Positions 8,357-17,511 of a stretch of 53,842 nucleotides of DNA are shown in pieces. Each line of letters starts with the position of its first letter. Position 1 is the first letter of the stretch. Made by a program: the position numbers and the translations under genes. Below the pieces are notes generated by a model. The model was not told the origin of the DNA, did no database searches, and worked only from the letters and a program-made list of their open reading frames with translations. Source of the DNA: Candidatus Borkfalkia avistercoris (GTDB taxonomy: Bacteria; Bacillota; Clostridia; Christensenellales; Borkfalkiaceae); the NCBI GenBank assembly GCA_019115995.1, contig DXCL01000041.1:1-53842 (forward strand), in the 5' to 3' direction.

Positions 8357-9385
8357 TTACTCCTCGTATACGGAGGAAAAATCAAAGTTTGCATCGGTGA
8401 TACCGACTACCAACGCAGTCTGTGTAACGGAAGGAACCCAGCCTGCCGTCTGCCCGTCATGGTTGGCCGTAATGCGGACGATCGCCTCGGAACCGAAACT
8501 CGATTCACTGCACATAAGTTGCGCATTACCGTCCGCGTCTTCAAAATAGAAAGAGATTGTGCCGCCGTTGCGCACGATACGGAAATAGATCCCTCCCTGC
8601 GTTTCAAAGAGGCTCGTGAATTCTTCCGGCGCCGCAAGATTGTCTGCCGTAGCCATCTTTCCGTACATAAGACCGCCTTCTTTTGTGTAACGAATACGAC
8701 AGTTGTACCAGCCCGTACCGTTTAACGTACATTCACGGTTCAAATTGATATTCACCTGCAAAACGCCGTTTGTAGGAAATTCCGCAAAAGATAATCCGTT
8801 TTCATTCGTCCAACTCATGAATCCGCGCAACACGAAATCGTCATAGAGATCTGCATACTGCGATTCGGAATTATAGCTCTTTCCTTCAAACAGGTTGTGG
8901 CTGATCGTCCCCGCGCTTGTTCCCGTCCCGTCCGTAAGGCGTATGGGTGCCAGATCGTCGCCGTAAATATCTGAGAATGTGATTTCGTTCTCGGCTGCTT
9001 TATCGGAAAAATACTTTCCGCAGACAAAACAGTGATAATACTCGCTGTGCGGACGGTTGATGCCGTCTCCCTCCGCCGCCGCATAGTACTCCACGGAATG
9101 CGAAACGGTGGGAATAGAAGCAACTTCCTGCGTAAGCTCGATCTCCGCATCTTCGTCAAAAAATATCTTTCCGCACAAAGAGCACGTATAATACCCGATA
9201 TGCCCCGGCTCTGTACAAGTGGGCTCCTGACGCTCCACTCGTTGCAATTCGTGTTCACAAACCACAGCGGGATTGTTGTTTTCTCCGCCGTTTTCCGTTC
9301 CCTGCCCACAAGCGGCAAGCCCCGTAAGCGCGCCGCAAGACATGACAAGCCCCAATAAACAACTCAAAAATTTCTTTTCTTTCAT
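8357..9385 (-). CDS. Surface lipoprotein with zinc-ribbon-like tags and a laminin-G-like domain
   Basis: 342 residues from the ATG at 9385, preceded by AGAGGA. Signal peptide with lipobox LAAC. After an Asn/Gly-rich linker come two CxxCG modules of about 45 residues (YTCSLCGKIFF and YHCFVCGKYFS), a tag often seen repeated in lipoproteins of gut Firmicutes. The C-terminal ~190 residues form a beta-rich jelly-roll like the laminin-G-like units of the 1302-residue protein of the same operon (GIYFRIVRNGGTISFYFED corresponds to LKLTLVRDGNVFYIFAD there). The likely role is glycan binding at the cell surface. It is last in the operon, 16 bp after the permease. No enzyme motif is seen. Confidence 0.7.
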   Translation of the reverse strand: MKEKKFLSCLLGLVMSCGALTGLAACGQGTENGGENNNPAVVCEHELQRVERQEPTCTEPGHIGYYTCSLCGKIFFDEDAEIELTQEVASIPTVSHSVEYYAAAEGDGINRPHSEYYHCFVCGKYFSDKAAENEITFSDIYGDDLAPIRLTDGTGTSAGTISHNLFEGKSYNSESQYADLYDDFVLRGFMSWTNENGLSFAEFPTNGVLQVNINLNRECTLNGTGWYNCRIRYTKEGGLMYGKMATADNLAAPEEFTSLFETQGGIYFRIVRNGGTISFYFEDADGNAQLMCSESSFGSEAIVRITANHDGQTAGWVPSVTQTALVVGITDANFDFSSVYEE

Positions 9386-9401
9386 GAGCATTTCCTCTAT
9401 T

Positions 9402-10349
9402 TTACTCCTTCCCGCCGCCAAAAGAGATACCCTCGATAAAAAACTTTTGGCAGAACAGGTACACGATGATCAGCGGAAGCATCGCCATAAGCGCCGTAGC
9501 GCAACGGAATGCGTAATCTCCGCTTACAGAAGTGGAAAGATATGCAATGAGTTTTTGCAATGCAAGCTGCAATGTCCACATGGATTCGATCTGATCGTTC
9601 AGATAGAGCAGAGCGCCCGAATAATTGTTATAACCGCCGACGAACCCGAAGATGAACTGCGCTATAAGGGCGGGTTTAGAAAGCGGGATAATGATCGCAA
9701 AGAAAATTTGCCAGAACCCCATACCGTCGATCTGCGCCGCCTCGACGATCTCGCCGCTGATCCCCTCCAAATACGGCCGCAGGAAGAATACCGTTCCCGC
9801 ACTGGCGAACATCCCCGGTACGATCATCGGGAGCCACGCCGCATATCCTTCCGTCCAGCCGATATTCTGATAAAACATATAACTCACGAAACCGAATGCA
9901 CCAAGAGGGACGAACATCAGTGTGACCGTGACCATAAAAAGAACGTTTTTGCAAGGAAAATTGTATCTGGAATAGCAATATGCCACCAAAAGGGACTGCA
10001 ACAATCCCGAAAAGAGAGGCAGCAACGTGATCCACATGGTATTGATAAACCCGCGGAACAACGACGGTATTCCGCCGATCATGTACGGGTCATCGGAAAA
10101 GAGGCGCAGATACCCTTCTATCGACGGGTTTTGCGGCCACCAGATATAGCCCGTAGCGTCTGCGTATTCCGCATTCGATGTAAAGGAGGTCACGAGAATG
10201 ATCAAAAACGGCGCAAGGATCCAAAGTGAATACAACAAAAGGATTGCATAAATGACGATGCGTCCGACATGGATCTTTTTGCCACTTTTCCTGCGGACGG
10301 ACGATTCTTTTTGCTTCGGCCCTGAAATCGCAATTGTTTCCTGTTTCAT
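9402..10349 (-). CDS. Carbohydrate ABC transporter permease, MalG type
   Basis: 315 residues. The ATG at 10349 follows AGGAATAAGAAA and sits 4 bp beyond the stop of the partner permease. Six membrane helices; the EAA loop that contacts the ATPase reads EIVEAAQIDGMGFWQIFFAI. With the preceding permease and binding protein it forms a CUT1-type importer for oligosaccharides. As is usual in Firmicutes, no ATPase is encoded with it, so a shared MsmX/UgpC-type ATPase elsewhere in the genome is expected. Confidence 0.92.
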   Translation of the reverse strand: MKQETIAISGPKQKESSVRRKSGKKIHVGRIVIYAILLLYSLWILAPFLIILVTSFTSNAEYADATGYIWWPQNPSIEGYLRLFSDDPYMIGGIPSLFRGFINTMWITLLPLFSGLLQSLLVAYCYSRYNFPCKNVLFMVTVTLMFVPLGAFGFVSYMFYQNIGWTEGYAAWLPMIVPGMFASAGTVFFLRPYLEGISGEIVEAAQIDGMGFWQIFFAIIIPLSKPALIAQFIFGFVGGYNNYSGALLYLNDQIESMWTLQLALQKLIAYLSTSVSGDYAFRCATALMAMLPLIIVYLFCQKFFIEGISFGGGKE

Positions 10350-10353
10350 TTTC

Positions 10354-11325
10354 TTATTCCTCCGCAGCCTTATTTCTTGCACGAATGACAAAGAATGAGA
10401 TCGCAAACGTAACGATAAACAGTACCCAGCTCATCACCGCGGCGTATTCCATTTCGCTCTGCTGTACGCCCTTGATGTAAATGTAGTAGTTTACGGTAAG
10501 CCCGATGTCCCCGGGCCCGGCAACGCCCGTCCATGACAGCGGCGCCAAAACCGTGACCGCATCGAAAACGGCAAGACCGCCGGTAATACTCGCCAAAAGC
10601 AAAAACAATGTTACCTGTTTAATCGCCGGAAGCGTAACGTACCAGAAACGGTCGAAACCGTTTGCCCCGTCCAGCGACGCGGCCTCGTACAGAGACGGAT
10701 TCACATTTTTGAGCGCAGCCTTGAACATAACGATGCCGTATGCGGGCGCCGACCAAACGGTAGTAATATAGACACACCATACGAGACGCGACGGATGCTC
10801 CGCATCGTTCAGCCAATCGATATTCGTGCCGAAAATAGCGTTCAAAACGCCAAAATCTTTGGAAAACACCCACTGCCACATGATCGCAACGGCAACTGCC
10901 GAGCAAATATACGGAATAAAGAACAGTACCTGCATTGCCTTCGCGCCCTTGACTTTCTGTTCCAAGAGAACCGAGATGATCAACGCGATCACCAGAGTCA
11001 CAAGCTGTGCACTTGCGAGCCAAAACGTCGTTTTCCATGATCTCCAAAAACGCTCATCATGGAATACTTCTATAAAATTCTGAAATGAATTCCACTCCAT
11101 TGTGGAAAGGTCGTTATTTTCCATATTCGTGAACATGGAAATGAAAGACAGCACCACCGGTACCCCGCTGAATACAGCGAAACTGACGATAGGAATAAGC
11201 GCAAGGCCGAAACACAGCCATTGTACAGATTTCCATTTTCTCTTTTTGGGCAGTTTCCGCCGGACGGCGAGCCCGGCTTCCGCGCTGCAACCGTCCGCAG
11301 CCATTGCTTCATCTTTGGTAACCAT
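10354..11325 (-). CDS. Carbohydrate ABC transporter permease, MalF/UgpA type
   Basis: 323 residues with a basic N-terminal tail, six membrane helices and the EAA motif EAASLDGANGFDRFWYVTLP. Its start overlaps the stop of the binding-protein gene by one base (TGATG), indicating translational coupling. It is the partner of the MalG-type permease that follows. Confidence 0.92.
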   Translation of the reverse strand: MVTKDEAMAADGCSAEAGLAVRRKLPKKRKWKSVQWLCFGLALIPIVSFAVFSGVPVVLSFISMFTNMENNDLSTMEWNSFQNFIEVFHDERFWRSWKTTFWLASAQLVTLVIALIISVLLEQKVKGAKAMQVLFFIPYICSAVAVAIMWQWVFSKDFGVLNAIFGTNIDWLNDAEHPSRLVWCVYITTVWSAPAYGIVMFKAALKNVNPSLYEAASLDGANGFDRFWYVTLPAIKQVTLFLLLASITGGLAVFDAVTVLAPLSWTGVAGPGDIGLTVNYYIYIKGVQQSEMEYAAVMSWVLFIVTFAISFFVIRARNKAAEE

Positions 11326-13223
11326 CAGCGGATCCCCTTGATGACGCAGTACATATTATTGAGGGCATTCTTTGCGTCATCTGCTTTTTCTGCAAGAAAC
11401 TCACTGATGGTATTTCTGCCGTAACGCAAGTTATTATTGAAATAGTCCGACCAGTCGGTCACCCAACTGCCGTTTTCAAAATAGCCCCAGTCGCCGCGAC
11501 TGACATTGCTCGCCATCATAGCAACCGCATAAAAGTTTTTCCCCTGCGCGATCGCCTCGTTTTCGACGTATGCGTCACTGAACAGAACGTCCGTCGCCAC
11601 GGGAGAGAGCGTATTCGTATAGGCGATATATTGCTGGCCCTCGGTCGCGACCCAGCTGATGAAATCCCATGCCGCCTGATACTTATCGGGATCGGAGCAT
11701 GCAGGAATGACAAGCCCCTGCGAAATGCCTGCCGTCGTCGTATTGCCGACGATCGGCGTTCCGTCTACTACTTTTAATTCGCCCGTGTACTCCTCGCCGT
11801 CATACGTTTCGCCGATGACTTTCAGATATTCGTTGGCGAATGTCTCCTCGCCGTCATAGTACACGCTGCCGCCCTCATATTCGCGGTACGTTTCGGCGGG
11901 ACAAATGTCGAAATCCGCCGCAGAATCCGACTCAAAGCGGTTGCGGATCCCTTCCGTCGTGCCGCGCACCATGACGATCTGCGCCGTATTGAACCAGTTA
12001 TCCGCGCTGCCCAGCTCAGGCGTAGCCACGCCGTAGCCCTTATAAGTCACGCCGTCCTTGACGTCAACCGTATTTGCCGTAGGCACCTGCACGGAAAGGT
12101 ATTCTTTGACCGCATTGTAGATCGATTCGATCGCATACACGCCGTCCATGGAGGCGATGTTGCTTTGATTGACCTTGTCCTCATAGCGCACGATCTCGCC
12201 CGCTGCGTATGTGTTGCCGTTGATCACGGTGCCGTCTTTCGTTACAATATAGTTTGCAGAATCGTCCATGAGCGTGAAGTCGTAATCCTGCCCGTTAAAG
12301 CCCATGACATCGCCGCCGACAGACCACCCGTAGTTGAACCAATACTCAGACGCAAAACCGTAATTCGTGGGAGAAGAAGAGGAATTATATTCCTTCGTGA
12401 AGCACTTGAACAGATAGCGCTGTTCCTCCCAATTCATGCCGATGCGGTTATTGAATACTTTATAGACTTGCTCCCCCGCGAGGTTTTCGGACTGCACGGC
12501 GCCCTCGAAAGGCGCCTCCTTGTATTCTGCATACCCGTGCGGCTGCACGTTCGGATATTCCTCAGCAAGCCGCTCCTCTTCGCAGGAGATCACGTTAATG
12601 CCCGACTCCTCGAACAGGCGCTCATTATACCAGTTGAACTGCGGATTTGTGCCGTACGGAACACCCAGCAAAGTCTGCCCCGCGCCGATGACATGTTTTT
12701 CCTGTCCTGCCCCCTGGCGCGCGTTCTGATTGTACGTCATTCTCCACCAATTCATCACATTTTCAGGAATGGTATTGTTTTGAAAATCCTCGTCCGCCTC
12801 CGCATAGGGCGTAAGGTCGAGAAAATAACCGTCAGGCGCATGATTGCTGTCCCGGCGGATCGCGAGCGTCTGAAAAGCGTTCTGCGAATCGCACACGGCG
12901 ACAACGTTGTACGCATAATCTTCGCCCCGGGTAAAGATGCTCGCCGCGGGAGACGATGCCCCGGCCTGCATTCTTGCCGATACATAAACACCGTCTTCAA
13001 GCCCCTGTCCGTCGTTATACGCCGTGATGAGGCCGACCCATGCATCTTCGGATACGGCGTTCGCATCGCACAAGAATGAGATTTCGATGCGGTCGCCCAC
13101 TTCATGTTCGCCGAGGTTGGAACCTCTTGACCCGCCGCCGCAAGCGGCAAGCCCGAACGATGTACTGATCAGCATCGCCGCCCCGACGCATACGGACAAT
13201 GCCTTGCCTTTCTTACCATTCAT
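11325..13223 (-). CDS. Extracellular sugar-binding lipoprotein of the ABC importer (large type)
   Basis: 632 residues, longer than usual for CUT1 binding proteins (about 400-450). ATG at 13223 with GGAGG before it. Signal peptide and lipobox LAAC followed by a Gly-rich linker. The MalE-like fold is supported by the sequence order and by WDFISWVATEGQQYIAYTN near the end, typical of the C-terminal hinge region of solute-binding proteins. The extra length lies mostly in loops of the first lobe and middle, which suggests a bulky ligand. It is first of the transporter trio. Upstream is the GH3 remnant and no clear promoter, so it is probably read through from the lipoprotein genes. Confidence 0.85.
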   Translation of the reverse strand: MNGKKGKALSVCVGAAMLISTSFGLAACGGGSRGSNLGEHEVGDRIEISFLCDANAVSEDAWVGLITAYNDGQGLEDGVYVSARMQAGASSPAASIFTRGEDYAYNVVAVCDSQNAFQTLAIRRDSNHAPDGYFLDLTPYAEADEDFQNNTIPENVMNWWRMTYNQNARQGAGQEKHVIGAGQTLLGVPYGTNPQFNWYNERLFEESGINVISCEEERLAEEYPNVQPHGYAEYKEAPFEGAVQSENLAGEQVYKVFNNRIGMNWEEQRYLFKCFTKEYNSSSSPTNYGFASEYWFNYGWSVGGDVMGFNGQDYDFTLMDDSANYIVTKDGTVINGNTYAAGEIVRYEDKVNQSNIASMDGVYAIESIYNAVKEYLSVQVPTANTVDVKDGVTYKGYGVATPELGSADNWFNTAQIVMVRGTTEGIRNRFESDSAADFDICPAETYREYEGGSVYYDGEETFANEYLKVIGETYDGEEYTGELKVVDGTPIVGNTTTAGISQGLVIPACSDPDKYQAAWDFISWVATEGQQYIAYTNTLSPVATDVLFSDAYVENEAIAQGKNFYAVAMMASNVSRGDWGYFENGSWVTDWSDYFNNNLRYGRNTISEFLAEKADDAKNALNNMYCVIKGIR

Positions 13224-13264
13224 AATTAAACCTCCAATTACTTTTGAAACGTGTACCCCGTACC

Positions 13265-13458
13265 CGATTTAACCGATCCTGATCTTTTTCCGCAGACGCT
13301 TGATATTCACGCCGGGCCCGAGCAAAACACCGACATCCTGCCCGATACGATCGTTGCCGAGCTTTTGCCCTTTTCATACGCAAGAGATGTGTCCTACGTC
13401 TAATTGGTCCAGAAGTCCGCGCCCATAAGCAGTTTTACTTTCTGTTCCGCGGTCGGTT
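13265..13458 (-). pseudogene. Remnant of a GH3 beta-glucosidase
   Basis: Two short pieces match the N-terminal region of GH3 enzymes in different frames: AEQKVKLLMGADFWTN (about 13402-13449), then KLGNDRIGQDVGVLLGPGVN ending in IKR (about 13298-13361). In intact GH3 enzymes these lie roughly 80-100 residues apart, with a conserved DGPHGLR segment between; here that segment is gone and stops interrupt both frames. The rest of the enzyme (about 700 residues) is absent. This is a scar of a lost gene in the middle of the operon and gives no product. Confidence 0.62.
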
Positions 13459-13517
13459 TTCAAATATCTGTATTACCTTTTTTGTTTCGCACATGCGGTG
13501 CGCAGATTTTCAGTCTC

Positions 13518-13538
13518 GGGCGGGGAAATCCCCCGCCC
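13518..13538 (-). terminator. GC-rich hairpin after the 1302-residue lipoprotein gene
   Basis: GGGCGGGG / CCCCGCCC with a 5-nt loop lies 18 bp past the stop. No T-tract follows on the minus strand, so it is better seen as a partial terminator or an mRNA-stabilising 3' hairpin that lets some transcription pass to the ABC genes. Confidence 0.45.
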
Positions 13539-13555
13539 TTAACCGTTTTTCAACT

Positions 13556-16500
13556 CTACTCAGCGCTTGTATCGCCGAGGATCTGAATTCCTGCAAACGG
13601 AAGCTGATTATAACCGTTTCCGTTAAAGTGCAGCGTATACTCACGAACCTCGTCTTCCGCCCAATCCGTTGTGTCGACATCGATAACGATCATCTCGTTG
13701 ACTTGTGACACCGAACTTGCACGCTGATAACTGAATTTTATAAAGTCTTCCCCTTCCAAAATGAAAGTACCGCCGTGATTGGACATCCACCAGCCGCCCA
13801 CGAACAAACGGATCTGCTTCACGTCTTTCGCGATCTTGATGGCCATATCGAACTCTCCGGTGATACAGGGAGCAACGCCCGCCGTATCTCCGTCGTATAC
13901 GCCCCACGCATGCGAATCCAGATCGTAATCACTCGCTACCCCTTCCTTATTGGACGCAGCCGCAGAAATATCGAGTAAATCGCTCGGGTCGCCGCTCGTT
14001 TCGGCCGCACATTCATTTTCGCCCGTCGATTTGAAATATTCGTAAGCCAAAACTGACATGCCGTTTACGGCATCACCGAGTTGGATATCCTCCGTGTTGT
14101 CTGAAACCTTTGTGACTTCAAAAGCGGTGGCCGGTTTCATAAAGGTCGCGGCAACGGTAATATCCGTACCCAACGCATACGACAGTTTGCCGTCAACGAT
14201 GGAAGACGTTACGTCAATACCGTTGATCAGAAGTTCCGCGCACACATATCCATCTGCCGGCGTTATTGTGAGTTCGATCATGCCGAGGGGAACATTCTCC
14301 GTTTGGGGAGCGGTGACGGTTCCGTTCTCGGGAGATCCGATCGAGACCGTGAAATTGTAATTCTCCGCAATCATCTCCGCATCGAGATACTCATACACGG
14401 GAGGAACGTTCGTCGCACCGTCGATCCAGAAAAACACCGTACCGTCTGCCTGCGCATATTTTTCGTCAAGGACGAGCGTATCCGCAAGTCTTTCGCCGAT
14501 ATAAATATACAGAACGTTCGCGTCGCGTATGAGCGTCACTTCCAACGTGCCGTTATTGAATGCGTCGACTTCTTCCGCCGTAAAATCACCGACTCCTTCG
14601 CCACCGGGTTTCGACCAATCCGCTTTCAGTGCGGCTCCGCCCATTTCGCCATTGATCGTATCGTCCCATGCATATTGCAGATATCCGTTTGTACCACGGA
14701 ACTCAGTTCTGATCACGACATAGTCCAATTTTCCGGCATCATTTACAAAGCCGTAGATAAACCCATGACGATACAGGTTCGCCTCCAAGGAATATGCGGT
14801 GGACATGGTGATGGTCAAGCCCTCGGTATACGTCGTGTTTTCTGCGCCGATCGCCTTTTGTCCGGTCGTCTCCTCTTCCACGATCAAGGTATACAATGCA
14901 ACGGAATCTGTCGGCGTATCTCCTCCTATCGTTATTTCCACTTCATAGTACCCGTCAGCAATAAGCGTGTAGGTACCCGCAAGGAACTCGCCGACGATCC
15001 TCCCGTCCGTCAACTGTACGTTGTATTCAACCCCGTTCCCATTCAGGATAACCGACGTTATCGCGCCCGTTTCCGCATTGCGGTAAATATCATAGGACGT
15101 TACGTCGATATCGGCTTCGGCCAATGACCCTTGTGCAAAACTTACCTCAACGGTATAAGTACCCGCCGATGTAGTTGTGAATACATACCTGCCGCCTTCT
15201 ATTTTGTCGAGAAGGCTCTCCCCGTTGATTTCAAAAAGCGTAATGATATAACCATCATCGGGGGTGACGGTGATCACCATTTCGTCCCCGATTTTTCCGC
15301 TCGTTTTGTCAGCCGTGATCGTACCGCCGTTCGCACTTTCGGGCAGAACAAGCGTGATATCGACCCAATCGGCGACATTTTCGGAAGAAATATAATTATA
15401 ATCTATTGCGTTTCCGGACGCCGTCCAGACGGCAACGCCGATCGCACCGTCCATTTCGGCATAAATCGCCGGGGCAACGAATGTGGTCATCAAACGGCTG
15501 TCCGCAAAGATATAGAACACGTTTCCGTCGCGTACCAACGTCAATTTCAGCGTCCCCGCGTCGAACGCGCTGCGTTCGTCGTTAGTAAAGGAAACCGATG
15601 ACCAGTCGCCCTTTAAGCTATCGCCCGACGCCGCAGAATTTCCGGCGTTATCGGGTGCGAACTGAACATAAAAACCGTTGCTGCGGTACTCGATACGGAT
15701 ATCCAGCCAGTTGCCGTTGCTGAAAGTATAGAAAATACCTTGTTGATACAAATCGGAATTCGAATTGTTTTTCGAAAGCGTGAGCGTAAGACCTTCGGAA
15801 TAGACTGTTTCGTCCGCACATATATCGGCAACGCCCGATATTCCCGCGTCAAGCAAAAGTTCTTCGAAAGCAAGAGCGCCTTCGTAACCGCCTTCTTCGA
15901 CAGTGATGCTCAGTTTATAATATCCGTCGATTTCCGCCGTATAAGAACCGGGCGCGACGCTGTCTGCGGCGATCTTACCGTCGGCAACGGACAAAGTATA
16001 TTCATATGCCTGGTTATACAGCAAAACCGTCTTACCCGCAGAATCGGAAGAACCGTCCTTATTTTTAACCGTTACCGTTGCAGAGAAAGAAACAGGATCC
16101 GCAACCTCTCCAAATGTTGCGCCGACGCTGTAAGTCGTGCTGTCGGCGCGGAACGTATAAACTCCGCCCTGAACGACGCTCGTAACCTCTTCATCGTTCA
16201 ACGTCACGCTCTGCAATGCATAACCTTCTGCTGCCGTGAAAGTGACCGTTACCGTGTCGCCGATCTTATAAGCCGACTGACCAAGCGTCGCAGAACCGTT
16301 TACCATCTCGTCCAAATCGACCGTAACCGCTTTTAGATATGACGAAACATCTTCCTCGATCCTGAAATGCCACTGGGGATTTATGCTGTACACAGCGTCC
16401 TTTGCCCAAAAACCGACCTGTACGCCGTCGTCCGCATACTGTTCGTCGACGGTGATCACATCCGCCAGACTGCCGTCGACAAAGGCATAAATGCGGGCGC

Positions 16501-17464
16501 CCTGCCGGACGAGGGTGATTTCGAGGGTGCCTGCCTCGTGTTTTGCGATGATCTCTTCGGGCGTCGAATTGTAATAAATCGAATTCCCGTTTCCGTCGAG
16601 AAAAGTATTTCTGCCGCCCGTCGCATCAAGGGTAATATTCTCTCCGTCTGCGATCCATTGGTCATTATAATAGTCGGTTCCGTCCCATTCGATTCTCGTG
16701 TTGCTGTCTCCGATTGCAACGGAAATAAAGTTACCGTCTTCAAAGAAGATCCAAAGCCCCTCCGCATTGTTCGCATACTCTCTGTTTACCGTCATCGTTA
16801 GGGCAACGTCATCATACCGATCGACTGTCTTTTCCGCCAACGTATTGCTTGTCGTTCCGATACGGCCGTCCTCTTCATTGACATAGGTATAATTCGGGCT
16901 GTTCCAACCTACGGCGCTTGTGAACGCCGCATATTCAAGCGTACTTGCCGCCTGCCCGAGCACCGTATTTTTTCCCGCCTCGACCTGAATTTGCGCGGAA
17001 GTGGAATTGTAGCCGAGTTTGGAGATCGTAAGCGTATACGACTGTCCCGCCACAAGATCGGAAAGCTCGAATTGCCCCGTCGCGCTGTCATAATCGACGG
17101 TAACACTGTCGTCGCCGAGGTCGATCGTTACCCCCGTATAGTCCTCGACGTACTGACCGAGTTTGTGCAGATAGATCTGCCCGCTGGCTGTGCCGTATTC
17201 CTTAGGCACAGACGGATCGCCGCCGCTCTCCTGTGCCCCGCACTCGCATTCACCCGCCACAAAAACGTGATCCCCATAGGAACTTTCGTCGATCGCGCCG
17301 TCGTCGGGGCATACTTTCCAATGCTGTTCGTTGTCATACGCCCACTGCGTATAACTGTGCACGTGTGTTTCTTCGTTCCCGCCGCACGCCGCGAAAAGGC
17401 CGAGACATGCGAAACAAAGGAGCGCTAAAACAGACATTGTCAACATTTTCAGTTTTTTGCTCAT
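13556..17464 (-). CDS. Giant surface lipoprotein with three laminin-G-like modules
   Basis: 1302 residues; AAAGGAGAAAGGG precedes the ATG. Signal peptide and lipobox FAAC. A short His/Cys tag follows (HVHSYTQWAYDNEQHWKVC then CECGAQ), then a carboxypeptidase-regulatory-like beta domain (SGQIYLHKLGQYVEDYTGV). Three jelly-roll modules of about 190-200 residues come next (around 185-370, 540-700 and 885-1060), each with a TLxxTLVRxGxxxYxFxxGR-like core strand. Each is followed by a ~50-residue beta unit of the pattern GYxxxxLxINGxxV...GxYxF...V..F, like divergent InlB B-repeats. A final galactose-binding-like domain (about 1130-1300) ends the protein. No catalytic motif is visible. It is probably a glycan-capturing scaffold on the cell surface, within an operon of lipoprotein enzymes. 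Confidence 0.75.
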   Translation of the reverse strand: MSKKLKMLTMSVLALLCFACLGLFAACGGNEETHVHSYTQWAYDNEQHWKVCPDDGAIDESSYGDHVFVAGECECGAQESGGDPSVPKEYGTASGQIYLHKLGQYVEDYTGVTIDLGDDSVTVDYDSATGQFELSDLVAGQSYTLTISKLGYNSTSAQIQVEAGKNTVLGQAASTLEYAAFTSAVGWNSPNYTYVNEEDGRIGTTSNTLAEKTVDRYDDVALTMTVNREYANNAEGLWIFFEDGNFISVAIGDSNTRIEWDGTDYYNDQWIADGENITLDATGGRNTFLDGNGNSIYYNSTPEEIIAKHEAGTLEITLVRQGARIYAFVDGSLADVITVDEQYADDGVQVGFWAKDAVYSINPQWHFRIEEDVSSYLKAVTVDLDEMVNGSATLGQSAYKIGDTVTVTFTAAEGYALQSVTLNDEEVTSVVQGGVYTFRADSTTYSVGATFGEVADPVSFSATVTVKNKDGSSDSAGKTVLLYNQAYEYTLSVADGKIAADSVAPGSYTAEIDGYYKLSITVEEGGYEGALAFEELLLDAGISGVADICADETVYSEGLTLTLSKNNSNSDLYQQGIFYTFSNGNWLDIRIEYRSNGFYVQFAPDNAGNSAASGDSLKGDWSSVSFTNDERSAFDAGTLKLTLVRDGNVFYIFADSRLMTTFVAPAIYAEMDGAIGVAVWTASGNAIDYNYISSENVADWVDITLVLPESANGGTITADKTSGKIGDEMVITVTPDDGYIITLFEINGESLLDKIEGGRYVFTTTSAGTYTVEVSFAQGSLAEADIDVTSYDIYRNAETGAITSVILNGNGVEYNVQLTDGRIVGEFLAGTYTLIADGYYEVEITIGGDTPTDSVALYTLIVEEETTGQKAIGAENTTYTEGLTITMSTAYSLEANLYRHGFIYGFVNDAGKLDYVVIRTEFRGTNGYLQYAWDDTINGEMGGAALKADWSKPGGEGVGDFTAEEVDAFNNGTLEVTLIRDANVLYIYIGERLADTLVLDEKYAQADGTVFFWIDGATNVPPVYEYLDAEMIAENYNFTVSIGSPENGTVTAPQTENVPLGMIELTITPADGYVCAELLINGIDVTSSIVDGKLSYALGTDITVAATFMKPATAFEVTKVSDNTEDIQLGDAVNGMSVLAYEYFKSTGENECAAETSGDPSDLLDISAAASNKEGVASDYDLDSHAWGVYDGDTAGVAPCITGEFDMAIKIAKDVKQIRLFVGGWWMSNHGGTFILEGEDFIKFSYQRASSVSQVNEMIVIDVDTTDWAEDEVREYTLHFNGNGYNQLPFAGIQILGDTSAE

Positions 17465-17511
17465 TTCCCTTTCTCCTTTTTTATTTTATAAAAGCCGTAA
17501 GGCATTTTACC

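Noticed and set aside
12165-13079. Long plus-strand open frames opposite the binding protein and other lipoprotein genes
   Set aside because: They lie antisense to well-supported genes, with Arg/His-rich low-complexity translations typical of shadow frames.
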